Shown in pieces: positions 13,872-22,396 of a DNA stretch of 26,461 bases (the first letter of the stretch is position 1; each line of letters begins with the position of its first letter). Under the pieces are notes generated by a model. That model saw only the letters and a list, made by a program, of their open reading frames with translations. It did not search any database and was not told the origin of the DNA. Origin of the DNA: a virus. The position numbers were made by a program, and so were the translations under genes. The DNA lies in IMG/VR virus record IMGVR_UViG_3300050821_001895, positions 1 through 26,461 of that record; one strand, written 5' to 3'.

Positions 13872-16555
13872 TGGACATTCCAGCAGGCGCTATCCCCGTA
13901 GATCAGTTCGAAGCTGCTCAGAGCCCTGGGGTTGCTAGTACGCAACCACCTGCTGGAGCTATACCCGTATCTGAGTTCCAGTCCCAAGAAGAGGCATACG
14001 GCGGCGCCAAGCAAGGCGCTATAGCGACAGGCGAGGGAGTAGCTCAAGGTCTACTAGGCCCTGTAGCTCCTTACCTTGAGTCACAGTTCACGAGTCCTGA
14101 AGCGATACGCGGCAGAGCGGCTCAGCATCCAATAGCCAAGACAGTTGGAGAGCTAGGCGGCTTCACTGCTGGCATGATGACTGGTACTGGCGAGGCAGAA
14201 GTGATGTCTCAAGCCGGTAAGGCCGCCACGGAAGCTCTCGGACTATCCAACCTAGGCAAAGAGGCCTCCTACGGAGCCAGAGTAGGCTCAAGCGCAGTAC
14301 AGCAGGCCGCTGAGATGGCAGTTCTTCAAGGTGGAGACGAGACGGCTAAGAAGATCCTCCAAGATCCAGACTACTCCGCAGAGTCCGCCATATCAAATAT
14401 AGGCATGGCAGCAGCTCTAGGAGGCGCTGGCGGTGCTTTCATCACGGGTGCAGTGTCTCCCTTATGGAAGGCCACCATAGGTCCTAAGGTAGACGACCTG
14501 CTAGGCATGGTAAAGAACCACGTCGACGGATCTAACCGCCTCATGCTGCCAGAAGAGCAGGAAAAGGCAGCTCAGACTCTAGGAATCAAGATTGATCCAG
14601 TAATGCGCTCAGGCATGTCTGACAGTGCAAAGGCCAACGAGTACTTTGGTACGCTGAGACGCTCTGAGAACAAAGAAGTACTTGACTCTATTGATACTTT
14701 AAAGAAGAACGCTAGCGACTCCGTGGCTCAGTCCGTTGGAGTCAAGCCAGAAGAAGTACTCGACTACTCAGAGAACAAGGCAGGTAAGAACCTCTCCGCT
14801 GCCTTTGAGAACGAGTTTAAGCAGAAGTACGAGCCGCTGGCTAAGGAACTAGACGCAAGAGACGCCAAAGCCTCTAAGATCAAGCTAAACGACGACGACA
14901 AGCTGTTCCAGAGAGATAAGCTCCTGGAGCGAGGCATGACGGACTTCAACGCTAACTCCCCGTACTACAAGATCTACTCGGACTTCGGAGACAGACTTTT
15001 AGACGTTGAGAGCATAGGCGACCTGAATCAATTGAAGTCCGAAGTAGGCGGAGAGCTCAGAGAAGCGTTGAGATCAGGTAATACCAACAAGATCAAGGCC
15101 TACAGCTCAATCCAAAGTAATATCTCTAACTTCCACGACGCTCACGTGAGCCAGGCCTTCGGAGCCGAGAACGAAGCCGTCAACAAGAACTACTCTGGCT
15201 TCAGACAAACCATGGATGATTTAGCGTCTCACGTTGGGATCAAGCGCCCGTCTGGATACGCAGGACTAATGAGAACGATTAAGGACGAGATCGCTCCCGA
15301 GAAGCTGTTGTCTAAGTTCTCAATTGAGGGTAACTCGGACTTCATCCCGTTCCTGCAGAAGAACTTTCCAGACACGTTTGGCCACGTAGTAATGAACGAG
15401 AGAAAGCAGCTAATCAAGCCAGCTATACTAGCCGCCAACAAGAAGGGCGAAGTTCCTATAGACGTCTCAAAGTTAAACGACATCATCAGGAAGCGCATGG
15501 CTGAGGCTCCGGAATACGTTAGAACGGTACTACCGCAGGATGCAATCAATAAAGCAGACGCGGCAGAGAAGCTAATCAAAGGCATTCCCAGCCCTAGGGA
15601 CTCTGGTACACCAGCGGGTATGATGAAGATATTTAAATCGTTGCCTACTAGCGCGCTAGCAGCCGTAGGATGGCTAACAGGCCACGGGCCTATAGCTAGC
15701 CTTCTCTTCGGCGAGACTGCTAACAGGATGGCCGTGGACGCTCCACTGTCGTACAAGCTAGCCTACCTTAGATTCATGAGCTCAGACGCTCCCATTAAGT
15801 CCGAGGGCTTCAAGGCCATGGTGGACTTCATACACGCTACGTACAAGGGAGAGTCGTTACTAGCAAAGGCTTCTAGTAACGTCTTAAAGGCAGGAGCCCA
15901 GATAGTACCAACGAATTTAATGCCGGACAAGGCTGACAGGGAGAAGCTAGACAAAGCCGTCTCGAAGAATAACTCGAACATGCTGCAGACCAACTCCCAG
16001 AACGTCAACGTAGGGCACTACCTTCCGCAGCACCAGACCGCTCTGAGCCAGACTACGACTCAAGCAACCCAATACCTGCAGTCCCTTAAGCCCCAGACTA
16101 ACCAAAACAGTCCTCTGGACACTCCAGCTAAGCCGCTGCCTGCTCAGACAGCCAGGTATAACAGGGCTTTAGACATAGCCCAGCAGCCCGCCATAGTCCT
16201 CCAGCACGTAAAGAGCGGTACCCTGCAGACCACTGACGTCCAGGACCTAAAGGCCATGTATCCAAACCTTTACAGTAGGATGTCCCAGGACCTAACGAAC
16301 GAGCTAGCTTCAGCTAGGGCTAACGAGGAGAACATTCCCTACAAGACCAAGATAGGTATATCCCTGTTTCTAGGCCAGCCGATGGACTCCTCAATGACGC
16401 CTATGAACATAGTAGCGGCTCAGCCTATTCCTAGACCTCCGCCTCCCGTGCCTCAGGGTAAGAACCGCAAGTCCACGAGTTCGTTGGGTAAATCTAATAA
16501 CTCCTACAAGACCGCTACCCAGGCCGCCGAGTCAGACAGGACTAGCCGTGACTAA
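13871..16555 (+). CDS. Internal/ejection-type virion protein 3 (894 aa)
   Basis: The ATG shares a base with the previous stop. The N-terminus carries PAGAIPV-[DS]-[QE]-F twice, at residues 4-13 and 27-36, a signature I associate with internal proteins of podovirus-like environmental phages. It is followed by a helical Ala/Gly-rich region with possible membrane-active segments (IGMAAALGGAGGAFITGAVS and, near residue 600, ALAAVGWLTGHGPIASLLFG). The middle is charged and helical. The tail is Gln/Pro-rich and ends basic (KNRKSTSSLGKSNNSY). Length and hydrophobic patches suit a protein that helps form a DNA channel across the host envelope. No catalytic motif was found. The stop lies inside copy 3 of the 22-base element. 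Confidence 0.7.
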   Translation: MDIPAGAIPVDQFEAAQSPGVASTQPPAGAIPVSEFQSQEEAYGGAKQGAIATGEGVAQGLLGPVAPYLESQFTSPEAIRGRAAQHPIAKTVGELGGFTAGMMTGTGEAEVMSQAGKAATEALGLSNLGKEASYGARVGSSAVQQAAEMAVLQGGDETAKKILQDPDYSAESAISNIGMAAALGGAGGAFITGAVSPLWKATIGPKVDDLLGMVKNHVDGSNRLMLPEEQEKAAQTLGIKIDPVMRSGMSDSAKANEYFGTLRRSENKEVLDSIDTLKKNASDSVAQSVGVKPEEVLDYSENKAGKNLSAAFENEFKQKYEPLAKELDARDAKASKIKLNDDDKLFQRDKLLERGMTDFNANSPYYKIYSDFGDRLLDVESIGDLNQLKSEVGGELREALRSGNTNKIKAYSSIQSNISNFHDAHVSQAFGAENEAVNKNYSGFRQTMDDLASHVGIKRPSGYAGLMRTIKDEIAPEKLLSKFSIEGNSDFIPFLQKNFPDTFGHVVMNERKQLIKPAILAANKKGEVPIDVSKLNDIIRKRMAEAPEYVRTVLPQDAINKADAAEKLIKGIPSPRDSGTPAGMMKIFKSLPTSALAAVGWLTGHGPIASLLFGETANRMAVDAPLSYKLAYLRFMSSDAPIKSEGFKAMVDFIHATYKGESLLAKASSNVLKAGAQIVPTNLMPDKADREKLDKAVSKNNSNMLQTNSQNVNVGHYLPQHQTALSQTTTQATQYLQSLKPQTNQNSPLDTPAKPLPAQTARYNRALDIAQQPAIVLQHVKSGTLQTTDVQDLKAMYPNLYSRMSQDLTNELASARANEENIPYKTKIGISLFLGQPMDSSMTPMNIVAAQPIPRPPPPVPQGKNRKSTSSLGKSNNSYKTATQAAESDRTSRD

Positions 16556-16569
16556 TTACCACATACAGC
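16548..16569 (+). promoter_or_regulatory. Conserved 22-base element, copy 3 (promoter candidate)
   Basis: It matches GTGACTA-N3-ACC-N2-ATACAGC, with variable bases ATT and AC. Its first eight bases are the end of the third ejection-protein gene. It ends 33 bases before the ATG of the fibre block. Confidence 0.6.
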
Positions 16570-16602
16570 AGCTTAATCAACAGCTTACCCATAAGGTGCA
16601 AG

Positions 16603-16980
16603 ATGTCTTCTAGACCAATTCTCTCTCCCTTCTCAGTAATAACTAACGGCAACATGAGCTCTAGCATCATCTCAGCCGTTACCATAGTGCAGAATCTCTC
16701 CATGATAGGCTACGACGTCTCCTGGACGTCTGGAGTGGCTCCTGTGGGCACTATGTCCGTGCAGGTCTCAAATACGTACAGCCAGAACGCAGACGGCACG
16801 GTTAACAACCCAGGTAACTGGACTACACTGACTCTGAGCGCTCCAACTACGGTTTCAGGATCTACCGGCAACGGGTTCGTAGACGTAGACGCTACTGGCT
16901 GCTACGCCATGCGGCTCGTTTATAACAGAACTAGCGGTACTGGTACCATGAACGCTACCATCAACGCTAAGGTAGCTTAA
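16603..16980 (+). CDS. Small beta-rich structural protein, 125 aa
   Basis: The ATG at 16603 is preceded by AAGGTG. The product is all-beta by eye and Ser/Thr/Asn-rich: IGYDVSWTSGVAPVGTMSVQ, NPGNWTTL, CYAMRLVYNRTSGTGTMNAT. It shares an order of motifs with the protein at 19191-19556 (GY, a strand, an NW motif, a RVVY/RLVY strand with TSGTGT/GGTSTG and a final NATINAKV/NVTINPKG). The two are therefore diverged paralogues. Proteins of this type stand beside fibre genes in environmental phages; they may be fibre-associated or decoration proteins. This is the first gene after copy 3 of the 22-base element. Confidence 0.65.
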   Translation: MSSRPILSPFSVITNGNMSSSIISAVTIVQNLSMIGYDVSWTSGVAPVGTMSVQVSNTYSQNADGTVNNPGNWTTLTLSAPTTVSGSTGNGFVDVDATGCYAMRLVYNRTSGTGTMNATINAKVA

Positions 16981-16981
16981 T

Positions 16982-18274
16982 ATGGCAGATAACTTCTACG
17001 CGTCATATCCTGTTGAAGGTGGAGGCGGATCGGGAGTCACTTCCCTAAATAGCCTGACTGGTGCTCTTAGTCTCGTCGGCGGTACAGGTATATCTGTTAT
17101 TCCATCTGGCAGTAACATAACCATCGCCTCTACGGCTACTCCCGTCGTTCCCGGCGGAGCTAACACAGACATACAGTTCAACTCTTCAGGAACGTTCGGC
17201 GGATCTGCCAACATGACCTGGGACGGTACAAACATTACGTTGAGTAACAACAGCGCCGTTAACTTCACTAACTACGGCTCCGTTGGCATGGGCTCACAGT
17301 TCGGCAGAGTGGCCATAAATGCAGCTAACGCTGTTGAGACGAACGCCAGCAGCATCCAGTTCACTGGTCCTGTTGGCGTTATATTTGGATCTACTGGAAG
17401 CGTTCTTGAGCTAGTTTCTCAAAACGGTAACGTTCAAGTACGTACTCCTAGCAACGCTAGCTTCTTAGAGCTATTTGGTACTGGCGGCGCGTCTACGGGA
17501 CTACAATTCGACGGCGGCACTTCTGGCCACATGACTTTTAAGGTTCCTGCCACGGTAACTACGTACGGCGTCATTCTGCCAGCAGCTCAAGGCACTGGAG
17601 CGCTGACGAACGACGGTGCTGGTAATTTATCTTGGGCGTCTTCTGGCAGCGGAGCTAACACTGCTTTATCTAACTTGACTAGTCCTACCGCAGTAAATCA
17701 ATCTTTGGGCGATTCTAGCGGGGTGACTTCTGCTGATCTCACGGCTAGAGCATTGTTTACAACTAGTGGTTCTATAGTAACTGTTAGATGGCATGAGCAA
17801 GTCTTACAGCTCTTAGATTTTAATCAAGTTCCTTCCGTAGCTTGGGGCGGCACTTCAGGTCCTAGTCGTACTTTGATTGATAGTAGTAATACAACGTCTG
17901 TTGATTGGAATAATAAACTTCTGTACGAAGGTGCCGATGTTTCTATTGATTGGGCCGATAGATTGTTACGAAGCGGCACTGGTACCAACATGTTCGGATG
18001 GGCTACAGCCGGTACTTTAAGTTTTGGTAGCAATATAATCACGAATCCCGCTGGCGGCACCGGTACGGTAGCTGCCGCAGCTAGCACGGCTACCATCACA
18101 GACTCAAGAATCACTGCAACTAGCATGGTTATAGTCGTTATAACGACAGCAGACGCTACCGCAGGCGCTGTCAGAAGCGTAGTACCGTCTTCAGGCTCAG
18201 CAGCTCTCACGTTATCTGCAGCGGCTACCGCTACAACCTCGTTTTATTACATGATAGTGGAAACACCGTCTTAA
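16982..18274 (+). CDS. Tail fibre protein, 430 aa
   Basis: The ATG lies two bases after the previous stop. The N-terminus (VTSLNSLTGALSLVGGTGIS, then GSNITIAS) is a common phage fibre opening. A shaft-like Ser/Gly/Asn-rich part follows, with TDIQFNSSGTFGGS and a GTGALTNDGAGNLSW strand. A module with repeated V-x-W and R-x-L elements (VTVRWHEQVL, SVAWGG...RTLID, SVDWNNKLLYE, VSIDWADRLL) fills about 250-335, and a beta-rich end follows. Bases 17620-18000 are richer in A and T than the flanks, which suggests exchange of this module. The product probably trimerises. Host receptor binding is inferred. Confidence 0.7.
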   Translation: MADNFYASYPVEGGGGSGVTSLNSLTGALSLVGGTGISVIPSGSNITIASTATPVVPGGANTDIQFNSSGTFGGSANMTWDGTNITLSNNSAVNFTNYGSVGMGSQFGRVAINAANAVETNASSIQFTGPVGVIFGSTGSVLELVSQNGNVQVRTPSNASFLELFGTGGASTGLQFDGGTSGHMTFKVPATVTTYGVILPAAQGTGALTNDGAGNLSWASSGSGANTALSNLTSPTAVNQSLGDSSGVTSADLTARALFTTSGSIVTVRWHEQVLQLLDFNQVPSVAWGGTSGPSRTLIDSSNTTSVDWNNKLLYEGADVSIDWADRLLRSGTGTNMFGWATAGTLSFGSNIITNPAGGTGTVAAAASTATITDSRITATSMVIVVITTADATAGAVRSVVPSSGSAALTLSAAATATTSFYYMIVETPS

Positions 18275-18281
18275 GGAACAC

Positions 18282-18602
18282 ATGAAAACAATGCAACCCA
18301 CAGTTTCAAACGGACTAAGTACAGATACTTACAAGATAGGCGTGGCTGGAGCGCACTCTATCTACGTTAACACGACTGTTAACGAGCCGTCTGCTCTGGT
18401 TATAACCATCTCTCAGACAGGAAGCGTGAGTAACTCGTTTTCGTCTCCAGCTACTTCTCCGCTGACTAACCACGTAGAAATGAATGCTAGGTTTAACTGC
18501 GCTGTTGGAGACATCTTAACGGTAGCCGTGACTTCTAGCGCGACTATTGATCAGCCGCCTAGCTTAATCAAAAGCGTAATTAATCTGAGACAAGGACTGT
18601 AA
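18282..18602 (+). CDS. Small beta-rich protein, tandem paralogue A
   Basis: The product has 106 residues; AAGGA precedes the ATG. It aligns by eye with the next gene's product: a Tyr-containing strand, ALVITISQTGS against GISILIKQNGT, then NCAVGDILTVAVTSSATIDQ against NCAINDVISFVLSSSTPSDQ, and a final IKSVINLRQG against IKAILNVHVG. The pair is a clear tandem duplication. Neither has a signal peptide or enzyme motif. A fibre-accessory or decoration role is inferred from the neighbourhood. Confidence 0.65.
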   Translation: MKTMQPTVSNGLSTDTYKIGVAGAHSIYVNTTVNEPSALVITISQTGSVSNSFSSPATSPLTNHVEMNARFNCAVGDILTVAVTSSATIDQPPSLIKSVINLRQGL

Positions 18603-18938
18603 ATGGCAACGACTATACCGAACTTCTTAACTCCTAAAGTCATAACGAATCTCGATACTTATAACTACACGGTGCTGTCCGCAGCTATGCACGTAGCTTC
18701 TATCCAGCTAACCGAGATTCCCGCGTCAGGTATCAGCATTCTAATCAAGCAGAACGGTACTACCGTTGCTACGGCTCCTGCTCCGTCTAGCACTCAACTC
18801 GCTATTACTCTCAAAGTCACGATGAACTGCGCCATAAACGACGTTATCTCGTTCGTTTTGAGCTCTTCGACTCCTTCGGATCAAAACCTGAACGCCATTA
18901 AAGCAATCCTGAACGTTCACGTAGGCTCTGGTAACTAA
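18603..18938 (+). CDS. Small beta-rich protein, tandem paralogue B
   Basis: The product has 111 residues; the ATG directly follows the TAA of paralogue A. The shared core is described there. DNA identity with paralogue A is low at third positions, so the duplication is old or one copy was acquired. Its stop overlaps the next ATG (TAATG). Confidence 0.65.
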   Translation: MATTIPNFLTPKVITNLDTYNYTVLSAAMHVASIQLTEIPASGISILIKQNGTTVATAPAPSSTQLAITLKVTMNCAINDVISFVLSSSTPSDQNLNAIKAILNVHVGSGN

Positions 18939-19189
18939 TGGACGACCAGCGGCTAGACAGAATAGAGAACAAGCTCGACAGCGTCAATTCTCACATATCT
19001 TCTATAGACATGACGCTGGCAGGCCAAGCCGTTGACCTTAAAGAGCACGTACGAAGGACTAACCTTCTGGAAGAAAAAGTCATCCACATCGACGCTGAGA
19101 GATCTGAGTTCAAGGGAGCTATTAAGTTCCTTAAAATCGTAGGAGTACTCGTAGCCGTAGCTGAAGGTATTAGACATCTAATGAGGTAG
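18938..19189 (+). CDS. XhlA-like coiled-coil membrane protein, 83 aa
   Basis: The start overlaps the preceding stop. Residues of about 3-55 form a charged helix with heptad-like hydrophobics (RLDRIENKLDSVNSHISSID, then LKEHVRRTNLLEEKV). Residues of about 63-79 are a hydrophobic helix (AIKFLKIVGVLVAVAEGI) with a basic end. An N-terminal coiled coil plus a single C-terminal membrane segment is the layout of XhlA-type phage proteins, which act with holins, and of small tail-linked proteins in environmental phages. The holin is four genes further on, so a lysis-accessory role is possible; its place among fibre genes argues for caution. Confidence 0.55.
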   Translation: MDDQRLDRIENKLDSVNSHISSIDMTLAGQAVDLKEHVRRTNLLEEKVIHIDAERSEFKGAIKFLKIVGVLVAVAEGIRHLMR

Positions 19190-19190
19190 C

Positions 19191-19556
19191 ATGAACGTTT
19201 TTAACGAACAAATCATAGTAAACGCTACCATGAACACGACTATACTTAGCCCAGCAGTTCCTTTGGTTAACCTGTTTGGCTACACAGTTCAAGCAGTGTA
19301 CGCGGGTAATCCAAATGGCAGCATTAAGCTCCAGGGCTCTGTAGATGCCTTTAAGTATGCAACTCCTAACCAGCCAGAAGTACCAATGAACTGGAACGAC
19401 ATAGACAGGTCTAACTTCGTTATAACGTCTGCTGGAATATACACCTGGAACGTTACGAATGCTTTCTACACCTTCGTCAGAGTCGTGTACACAGACGCTT
19501 CTGGCGGCACGAGCACTGGCGTTTTAAACGTAACTATTAACCCGAAGGGACCATAG
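19191..19556 (+). CDS. Small beta-rich structural protein, 121 aa
   Basis: The ATG lies one base after the previous stop. The product is a diverged paralogue of the protein at 16603-16980: LFGYTVQAVY, GSIKLQGSVDAF, MNWNDID, FVRVVYTDASGGTSTGVLNV. It is beta-rich and soluble. It may be a decoration or fibre-associated protein. Its TAG overlaps the GTG of the next gene. Confidence 0.65.
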   Translation: MNVFNEQIIVNATMNTTILSPAVPLVNLFGYTVQAVYAGNPNGSIKLQGSVDAFKYATPNQPEVPMNWNDIDRSNFVITSAGIYTWNVTNAFYTFVRVVYTDASGGTSTGVLNVTINPKGP

Positions 19557-19990
19557 TGTCGTCAGGCTGGATAGATCTACCTCAGACTGACTCAGTAACG
19601 ATAGTAGGGCCTGTTAGCGTTACTCAAGGCACGACTCCGTGGGTAGTGTCGGGAACAGTGCTGTGCGACCAAGGAACTAGCCCGTGGATAACGAATATCG
19701 TTCCTAACGCTGAAATCCCGTTTACTCTATTGTCTCTCACGTTTCCCGCACTGCTCCAAGAACTCCTTGGAAGCATTACTTATGATCAAGTAACCAGCGT
19801 ATCCATGACTGGCGAGGAAATATTGACTTTTCTGGACAGTGGAAACACGGTTACTACCGTCACTCTGACGCAGATAGCAGGCGGATGGTCATTGAACTTA
19901 AACATTCCACCTGCGGATTACTTGTTACTTGAAAATGGTGGATTTATCGAACTTGAAAATGGCGGCGGAGCCATACTTTTGGAGCATTAA
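19556..19990 (+). CDS. Fibre-associated protein with QGTxPW repeats, 144 aa
   Basis: The start is a GTG overlapping the previous TAG, with GAAGGGA upstream. The N-terminus has QGT[TS]PW[VI] twice, 15 residues apart (24-30 and 39-45), a motif common in phage fibre-like proteins. The C-terminus repeats Leu-Glu-Asn-Gly-Gly elements (LLLENGGFIELENGGGAILL), which probably build a small beta-helical or prism tip. The middle contains strand-rich EILTFLDSGNTVTTVTL. Virion location is unknown, but its neighbours are fibres on both sides. Confidence 0.65.
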   Translation: MSSGWIDLPQTDSVTIVGPVSVTQGTTPWVVSGTVLCDQGTSPWITNIVPNAEIPFTLLSLTFPALLQELLGSITYDQVTSVSMTGEEILTFLDSGNTVTTVTLTQIAGGWSLNLNIPPADYLLLENGGFIELENGGGAILLEH

Positions 19991-22396
19991 ATGGCTAGCG
20001 AGAAGATATCACAGTTACCCTTGGCGTCTACGACAAGTAATGGGGATTTATACCCTCTAGTGCAGGGTGGAAATAACTATGCAATAACGTTTACGAACTT
20101 GCTTAACTCCCTGACGACGAGCGGGAATTACATCAGCGCGTTGACTGGAGACGGGACAGCTTCAGGACCTGGCAGTGCGGTCTTTACTCTAGCTACCGTG
20201 AACTCCAACGTCGGCTCATTTGGATCATCCACGGCTATTCCGTCATTCACGGTTAATGCAAAGGGCTTAATAACTGCAGCTAGCTCAAACCCAGTCATAG
20301 CTCCTGCCGGAACGTTGACTGGATCTACGCTGGCTTCTAACGTTTTGAATTCCTCCCTTACTTCTGTTGGTACGATAACGGGCGGCGTGTGGAACGGGAC
20401 TACCATTGCTGTAGGCTACGGCGGTACAGGAGCCACGACGTCTACTGGAACCGGTTCGGTTGTACTGTCTAATAGCCCGTCGTTGATATCTCCAGCTCTC
20501 GATACTCCTACTGCGCTAACGTTGACTAATGCCACTGGCCTACCGTTGACCACTGGTGTTACTGGGGTATTACCAGTAGTTAACGGCGGTACCGGGGAAT
20601 CTACTTTCAGTAGTAATCAAATCATCTTAGCCGGTACGACGTCGACGTCACCGTTCCAGCAAGTCCCTGGCGCGGCGTCTGGATACATACTGGTATCGAA
20701 CGGTCCAACTGCTGCTCCAACGTTTCAACCCAACACTGGTAGCGGTACGGTTACCTCAGTTTCTGTTGTAACTGCAAACGGCTTTTCTGGAACAGTAGCG
20801 AACGCAGCTACTACGCCAGCTATAACGTTGTCTACGACTGTAACAGGTATTTTATACGGAAATGGCACTACGATAGCTGCAGCGCTAGTATCGAACTTCC
20901 CGATTCTGAACCAAAATACTACGGGAACAGCAGCAAATATCACTGATACTAGTAACTCTACTTTGACTACGCTATCAGCGCTATCTTTGCCGGGATCTCA
21001 GGTAACTGGTAATATTTCAGGCGATGCGGCTAACATTACTGCGACTTCGAATAGTACGTTGACTACTCTTTCTGCGCTATCTTTGCCGGGATCTCAGGTT
21101 ACAGGGAACATAGCTGGAAACGCGGCTAATATAACAGCAACGAGTAACTCTACTTTGACTACGCTGTCCGCGCTTACGAGCGCGCCGAGTCTATCCGTTA
21201 CTGGTTCTCAGGTCGGCGGATTCACTCAAGGTAGTGTCATATTTGCGGGTGTTGGCGGTACGTTAACTCAGGACAACGCGAACTTCTTTTGGAGTGACTC
21301 AAACCTGTCTCTTGGTATCGGAACTGCTACTCCTGCTTCAAATGCTTTCATAGACGGCGTCAACAGCACTGGAGCTACGAAAAGACTTCAATTAACCGGT
21401 TACGGTAACAGCGTAGGTTTCCGTGGTCGCTACGCTAACGGCACCGCTGGTAGTCCTACTGCTGCGGTCTCTGGAAATCTATTGAATTTCATGAGCGGGC
21501 AGGGATACGGAGCTTCCTCCTTTCCTACAGGCTCTACTGGCGTAATTAATATTGTAGCAGGCGAGACGTTTACTAACACGTCAAACGCTACGTATCTACA
21601 GTTCGAAGTAACTCCTACTGGCTCAACAACTGCAGCAGAAGCAATGCGGTTAAACTCCACGGGGAATTTACTCATCGGTACCACCACAGACAGCGGTACT
21701 CAGAAGTTACAGGTAAACGGAAACTCCAACGTAGGCACGGTAACTGCTGGGGTTTGGAACGGCACGGTTACTGCTGGTGTTAATTTCATAACATCTGGAA
21801 CTACGTACACGACTCCAGCAGGCATAACGACTGCAACGCTTTTTAAATTCACCATTGTTGGTGGTGGCGGCGCTGGCGGCGGTACCCCGGCTGCTCTCGA
21901 CGAGCATGCTCCTGGCGGCGGTGCGGGTGGAGTCGTAATAGCGTACGTAACAGGTCTTTCTCCGTCGACTGGTTACACGATTGCTATTGGCTCTGGAGGA
22001 ACTGGCGCGTCGAACAGCGCTGGCGGCTCTGGAGGTAACACGACGCTAACAATTGGAGCTACTACTTATACTGGTGGCGGTGGTACAGGCGGACCTGCTG
22101 GAGATCCAGGTCAAGGCGGTGCAGGCGGTACTGCTACTAACGGAACAATTAACATCGTAGGACAAAATGGTGGAGCTACCGGAGGCACGTCTAATAACAC
22201 TACGTCAGGTTTTGGAGGAAGCACTATATTGGGCAGCGGCGGATCTTCGCTGGCATCCGTAACAACTGGAGGAGGAAGCTTAGCCAGTACGGGCTATGGA
22301 TCTGGAGGAGGCGGAGCAGCTAATGGAACTGCAACGGGAGCAAACGCTGGCGGTAACGGTGCTGCAGGAGCTATACTAGTGGAGTGGAAGAACTAA
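19991..22396 (+). CDS. Large tail fibre with Gly-rich C-terminal adhesin tip, 801 aa
   Basis: The ATG directly follows the previous stop. The N-terminus (MASEKISQLPLASTTSNGDL, then YPLVQGG) is a standard phage fibre attachment opening. The shaft includes VVNGGTGESTFSSNQ and similar GGTG repeats, followed by three near-identical 32-residue repeats (about 315-395). Residues of about 430-590 resemble a structured head domain (ALGIGT-type turn, LQLTGYGN, LIGTTTDSG). From about 620 the chain becomes poly-Gly (FTIVGGGGAGGGTP, YTIAIGSGGTG, TYTGGGGTGG) and ends AILVEWKN. This is the organisation of Gly-rich receptor-binding domains such as T4-like gp38 adhesins. It is very probably the main receptor-binding protein. 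No self-cleaving chaperone is seen. Confidence 0.75.
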   Translation: MASEKISQLPLASTTSNGDLYPLVQGGNNYAITFTNLLNSLTTSGNYISALTGDGTASGPGSAVFTLATVNSNVGSFGSSTAIPSFTVNAKGLITAASSNPVIAPAGTLTGSTLASNVLNSSLTSVGTITGGVWNGTTIAVGYGGTGATTSTGTGSVVLSNSPSLISPALDTPTALTLTNATGLPLTTGVTGVLPVVNGGTGESTFSSNQIILAGTTSTSPFQQVPGAASGYILVSNGPTAAPTFQPNTGSGTVTSVSVVTANGFSGTVANAATTPAITLSTTVTGILYGNGTTIAAALVSNFPILNQNTTGTAANITDTSNSTLTTLSALSLPGSQVTGNISGDAANITATSNSTLTTLSALSLPGSQVTGNIAGNAANITATSNSTLTTLSALTSAPSLSVTGSQVGGFTQGSVIFAGVGGTLTQDNANFFWSDSNLSLGIGTATPASNAFIDGVNSTGATKRLQLTGYGNSVGFRGRYANGTAGSPTAAVSGNLLNFMSGQGYGASSFPTGSTGVINIVAGETFTNTSNATYLQFEVTPTGSTTAAEAMRLNSTGNLLIGTTTDSGTQKLQVNGNSNVGTVTAGVWNGTVTAGVNFITSGTTYTTPAGITTATLFKFTIVGGGGAGGGTPAALDEHAPGGGAGGVVIAYVTGLSPSTGYTIAIGSGGTGASNSAGGSGGNTTLTIGATTYTGGGGTGGPAGDPGQGGAGGTATNGTINIVGQNGGATGGTSNNTTSGFGGSTILGSGGSSLASVTTGGGSLASTGYGSGGGGAANGTATGANAGGNGAAGAILVEWKN
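20933..21175 (+). repeat. 96-base tandem repeat in the fibre shaft (2.5 copies)
   Basis: Units begin at 20933, 21029 and 21125 (the last is partial). The encoded unit is 32 residues starting ANIT-x-TSNSTLTTLSAL. The protein copies are almost identical, while third codon positions differ in many places. A stretch around GCGCTATCTTTGCCGGGATC is identical in copies 1 and 2. Confidence 0.8.
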
